A stretch of DNA of 53,816 bases, from positions 1-53,816 of the forward strand of contig CAJXUS010000028.1 of the NCBI GenBank assembly GCA_913060675.1. Direction: 5' to 3'. This document shows, one piece after another, positions 52,711-53,816 of the stretch. Position 1 is the first letter of the stretch; each line of letters opens with the position of its first letter. The notes beneath the pieces are model-generated. The model was given only the letters and a program-made list of their open reading frames with translations. It ran no database searches and was not told the DNA's origin. Origin of the DNA: an uncultured Rhodospirillales bacterium (GTDB taxonomy: Bacteria > Pseudomonadota > Alphaproteobacteria > Kiloniellales > Kiloniellaceae). The translations under genes and the position numbers were made by a program.

Positions 52711-53289
52711 TCCATAGGCCCCTTATCAGTTCCCTGCTATTTTTCGGAGTTTGTATCTCCGTTTATCTGTATACAATTCGAGGTCAATAAACTCGATCAT
52801 ACCTATTTTAGATAACACTGGCCCTATTCACATTCAAGGTAACCGATGAATTCATCGGCTTTTACAAAGGACAAACCTCTTTAATGGATATTTATTACAG
52901 TTAAACCGTCCTACTGGTTATCAGAGTAATAATATCTTTGATCCACATTTTCACGGCAAATCGATTAAGGTAAAAAGATCGTGTAAAGCTTGATACCTCT
53001 TCGTTTCAATAAGCTTAGCCCTATTTAGACATCCAAGAATAAAGAGAAGTAAAAGCCAGATTATACAAATACAGTACAATGGGCTTTGATATCCATCATT
53101 ACTTGTCGCAAAAGTTAAGACCCACTTCGCAATTTCACTCTTTCCAATGATCATGCTTTGGTATAATGACCAGATGCTTTTTATCGCATTCCACTAGAAT
53201 GTCAGGGTCGTGTCTCCTAAATAAAGAGCGCATCGCAAATCTAAGTGATATAATATCTATGAAATCAAGCCGGACGAGAGAATAAGTAA
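52711..53289. other. Spacer upstream of the response regulator and ribA
   Basis: About 580 bases without a convincing gene. It contains three small inverted repeats (CGGAG/CTCCG at 52745-52761, TCGAG/CTCGA at 52778-52796, and the perfect CCGATGAATTCATCGG at 52843-52858). Short minus-strand frames exist around 52951-53344 but are low-confidence. The ribA promoter should lie in the last ~100 bases and could not be assigned. Confidence 0.55.
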
Positions 53290-53766
53290 GTGCCAGCGCT
53301 AGAAGAAAATGCCGCCAGGATCCTACCAGCAGTCGAACGCGCAATTGCCGAACTCCGGCGCGGCGCGGCGGTTATTATCCAGCGCCCAGATGGGCAAGCT
53401 GCTCTTATTCAAGCCGCGGAAACAGCCTCTACAGAAATCAACGAAAATCTAAGACACATCGCTCAGGCAGAACCCTGCTTGCTGTTGACTGCACGTCGTG
53501 CTGCAGCCATAGGCATCAAAGAAGCTGAGCCGTTGATAGCGACAACCGAGGTCATAGCCTTTGCCCTTGATGGAATGTCTCCTGAAGCCATCTCCTATTT
53601 GGCTGACCCTGTTCACGATCCCCTGGGGATAAATCTTCGTCACGATAATTTTCTGACAACAGATGTACCAGAAATATTGGCAAGAAGTTCTGTTTTATTA
53701 ACAAAACTTGCGAGCCTTTTACCCGCAGCTCTGTTTGTTAATTTGCCCGATGGTTCAGTTGAAGAG
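53290..53766 (+). CDS. ribA: GTP cyclohydrolase II (RibA), N-terminal part only
   Basis: About 159 codons of the genomic part of a longer gene that runs off the contig end. The start is GTG, directly after an in-frame TAA, with GAGAG about 10 bases upstream. The translation begins MPALEENAARILPAVERAIAELRRG and continues with LLLTARRAAAIGI and MSPEAISYLADP, the N-terminal region typical of alphaproteobacterial GTP cyclohydrolase II. The catalytic cyclohydrolase domain, with its zinc cysteines, lies beyond the end. GTP cyclohydrolase II opens the imidazole ring of GTP as the first step of riboflavin synthesis. The codons after 53766 are adapter-derived and must not be read as protein. Confidence 0.8.
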
Positions 53767-53816
53767 CTGTCTCTTATACACATCTCCGAGCCCACGAGAC
53801 CGAGGCTGATCTCGTA
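53767..53816. other. Illumina Nextera adapter contamination at contig end
   Basis: CTGTCTCTTATACACATCT (53767-53785) is the Tn5 mosaic end, followed by CCGAGCCCACGAGAC (53786-53800) of the Nextera read-2 adapter. The next eight bases CGAGGCTG (53801-53808) fit an i7 index, and ATCTCGTA (53809-53816) begins the P7 flow-cell sequence. Read in the ribA frame this gives the well-known artefact peptide LSLIHISEPTRPRLIS. It is library sequence, not genome. Confidence 0.98.

Noticed and set aside
52951..53344. Minus-strand frames as small membrane or basic proteins
   Set aside because: The frame 53135-53344 overlaps the start of ribA antisense, and 52951-53154 has only one hydrophobic stretch and no family match or ribosome site; not enough to call genes.
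53767..53816. C-terminal extension of RibA
   Set aside because: The residues are a translation of Nextera adapter, not biological sequence.

Overview
The window reads as chromosomal DNA of an alphaproteobacterium, probably a marine or aquatic lineage near Rhodospirillales, Kiloniellales or Sneathiellales; the exact taxon is inference. The markers are a ~180 kDa NAD-glutamate dehydrogenase, a DUF2842-like membrane protein, the CnoX / Lon-N-domain / Trm112 / DUF971 gene run, an aminotransferase-ftsK-lolA run, tamA-tamB and a ribA with an alphaproteobacterial N-terminus. No phage, transposase, integrase or CRISPR array was seen. The right end (53767-53816) is not genomic: it reads as Illumina Nextera adapter plus an index, so the window ends at an untrimmed contig end inside ribA.

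Layout. 1-4.7 kb: a leucine-rich-repeat protein with no clear start, a divergent FtrA-type regulator/rhodanese pair with a palindromic operator candidate between them, an XRE-cupin regulator, small stress or oxygenase-like proteins and a tandem ACT protein. 4.9-9.7 kb: NAD-glutamate dehydrogenase. 9.7-11.9 kb: a poorly coding stretch with an 18-bp tandem repeat, three small proteins and tRNA-Gly(GCC). 12.1-15.2 kb: prolyl-tRNA deacylase, then a proteostasis and small-protein run. 15.2-24.5 kb, all minus strand: TetR regulator, exported protein, ubiquinone-type hydroxylase, TamB and TamA. 24.9-31.2 kb: AmtB behind a sigma-54 type promoter, aminotransferase, FtsK, LolA. 31.2-34.9 kb: sterol-desaturase-like protein, PuuD-like hydrolase, a strong small-RNA candidate, exonuclease III and a cyclic-nucleotide-binding protein.

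34.9-49.6 kb holds the least familiar material. An ABC exporter-like protein has an internally repeated, motif-degenerate ATPase domain. Facing away from it is a tight operon of three MurG-like (COG4671-type) glycosyltransferases, two GT4 glycosyltransferases, a histidine phosphatase and a small membrane protein, followed by a peptide ABC importer (fused ATPases and two permeases, no binding protein). 49.6-53.8 kb: class III nucleotide cyclase, metallo-beta-lactamase-fold hydrolase, OmpR-type response regulator and truncated ribA.

How the parts may work together: AmtB and NAD-glutamate dehydrogenase both serve nitrogen handling. TamA/TamB and LolA serve outer-membrane assembly. A cyclase, a cNMP-binding protein and a phosphodiesterase-fold protein give a possible cyclic-nucleotide theme around the glycosyltransferase locus. 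The best candidates for something undescribed are the glycosyltransferase operon, the unusual ABC protein, and the three-hairpin RNA at about 33254-33382 whose three loops are C/U-rich and complementary in character to ribosome binding sites. Many intergenic spacers also carry short degenerate tandem repeats with periods of 11-22 bp.
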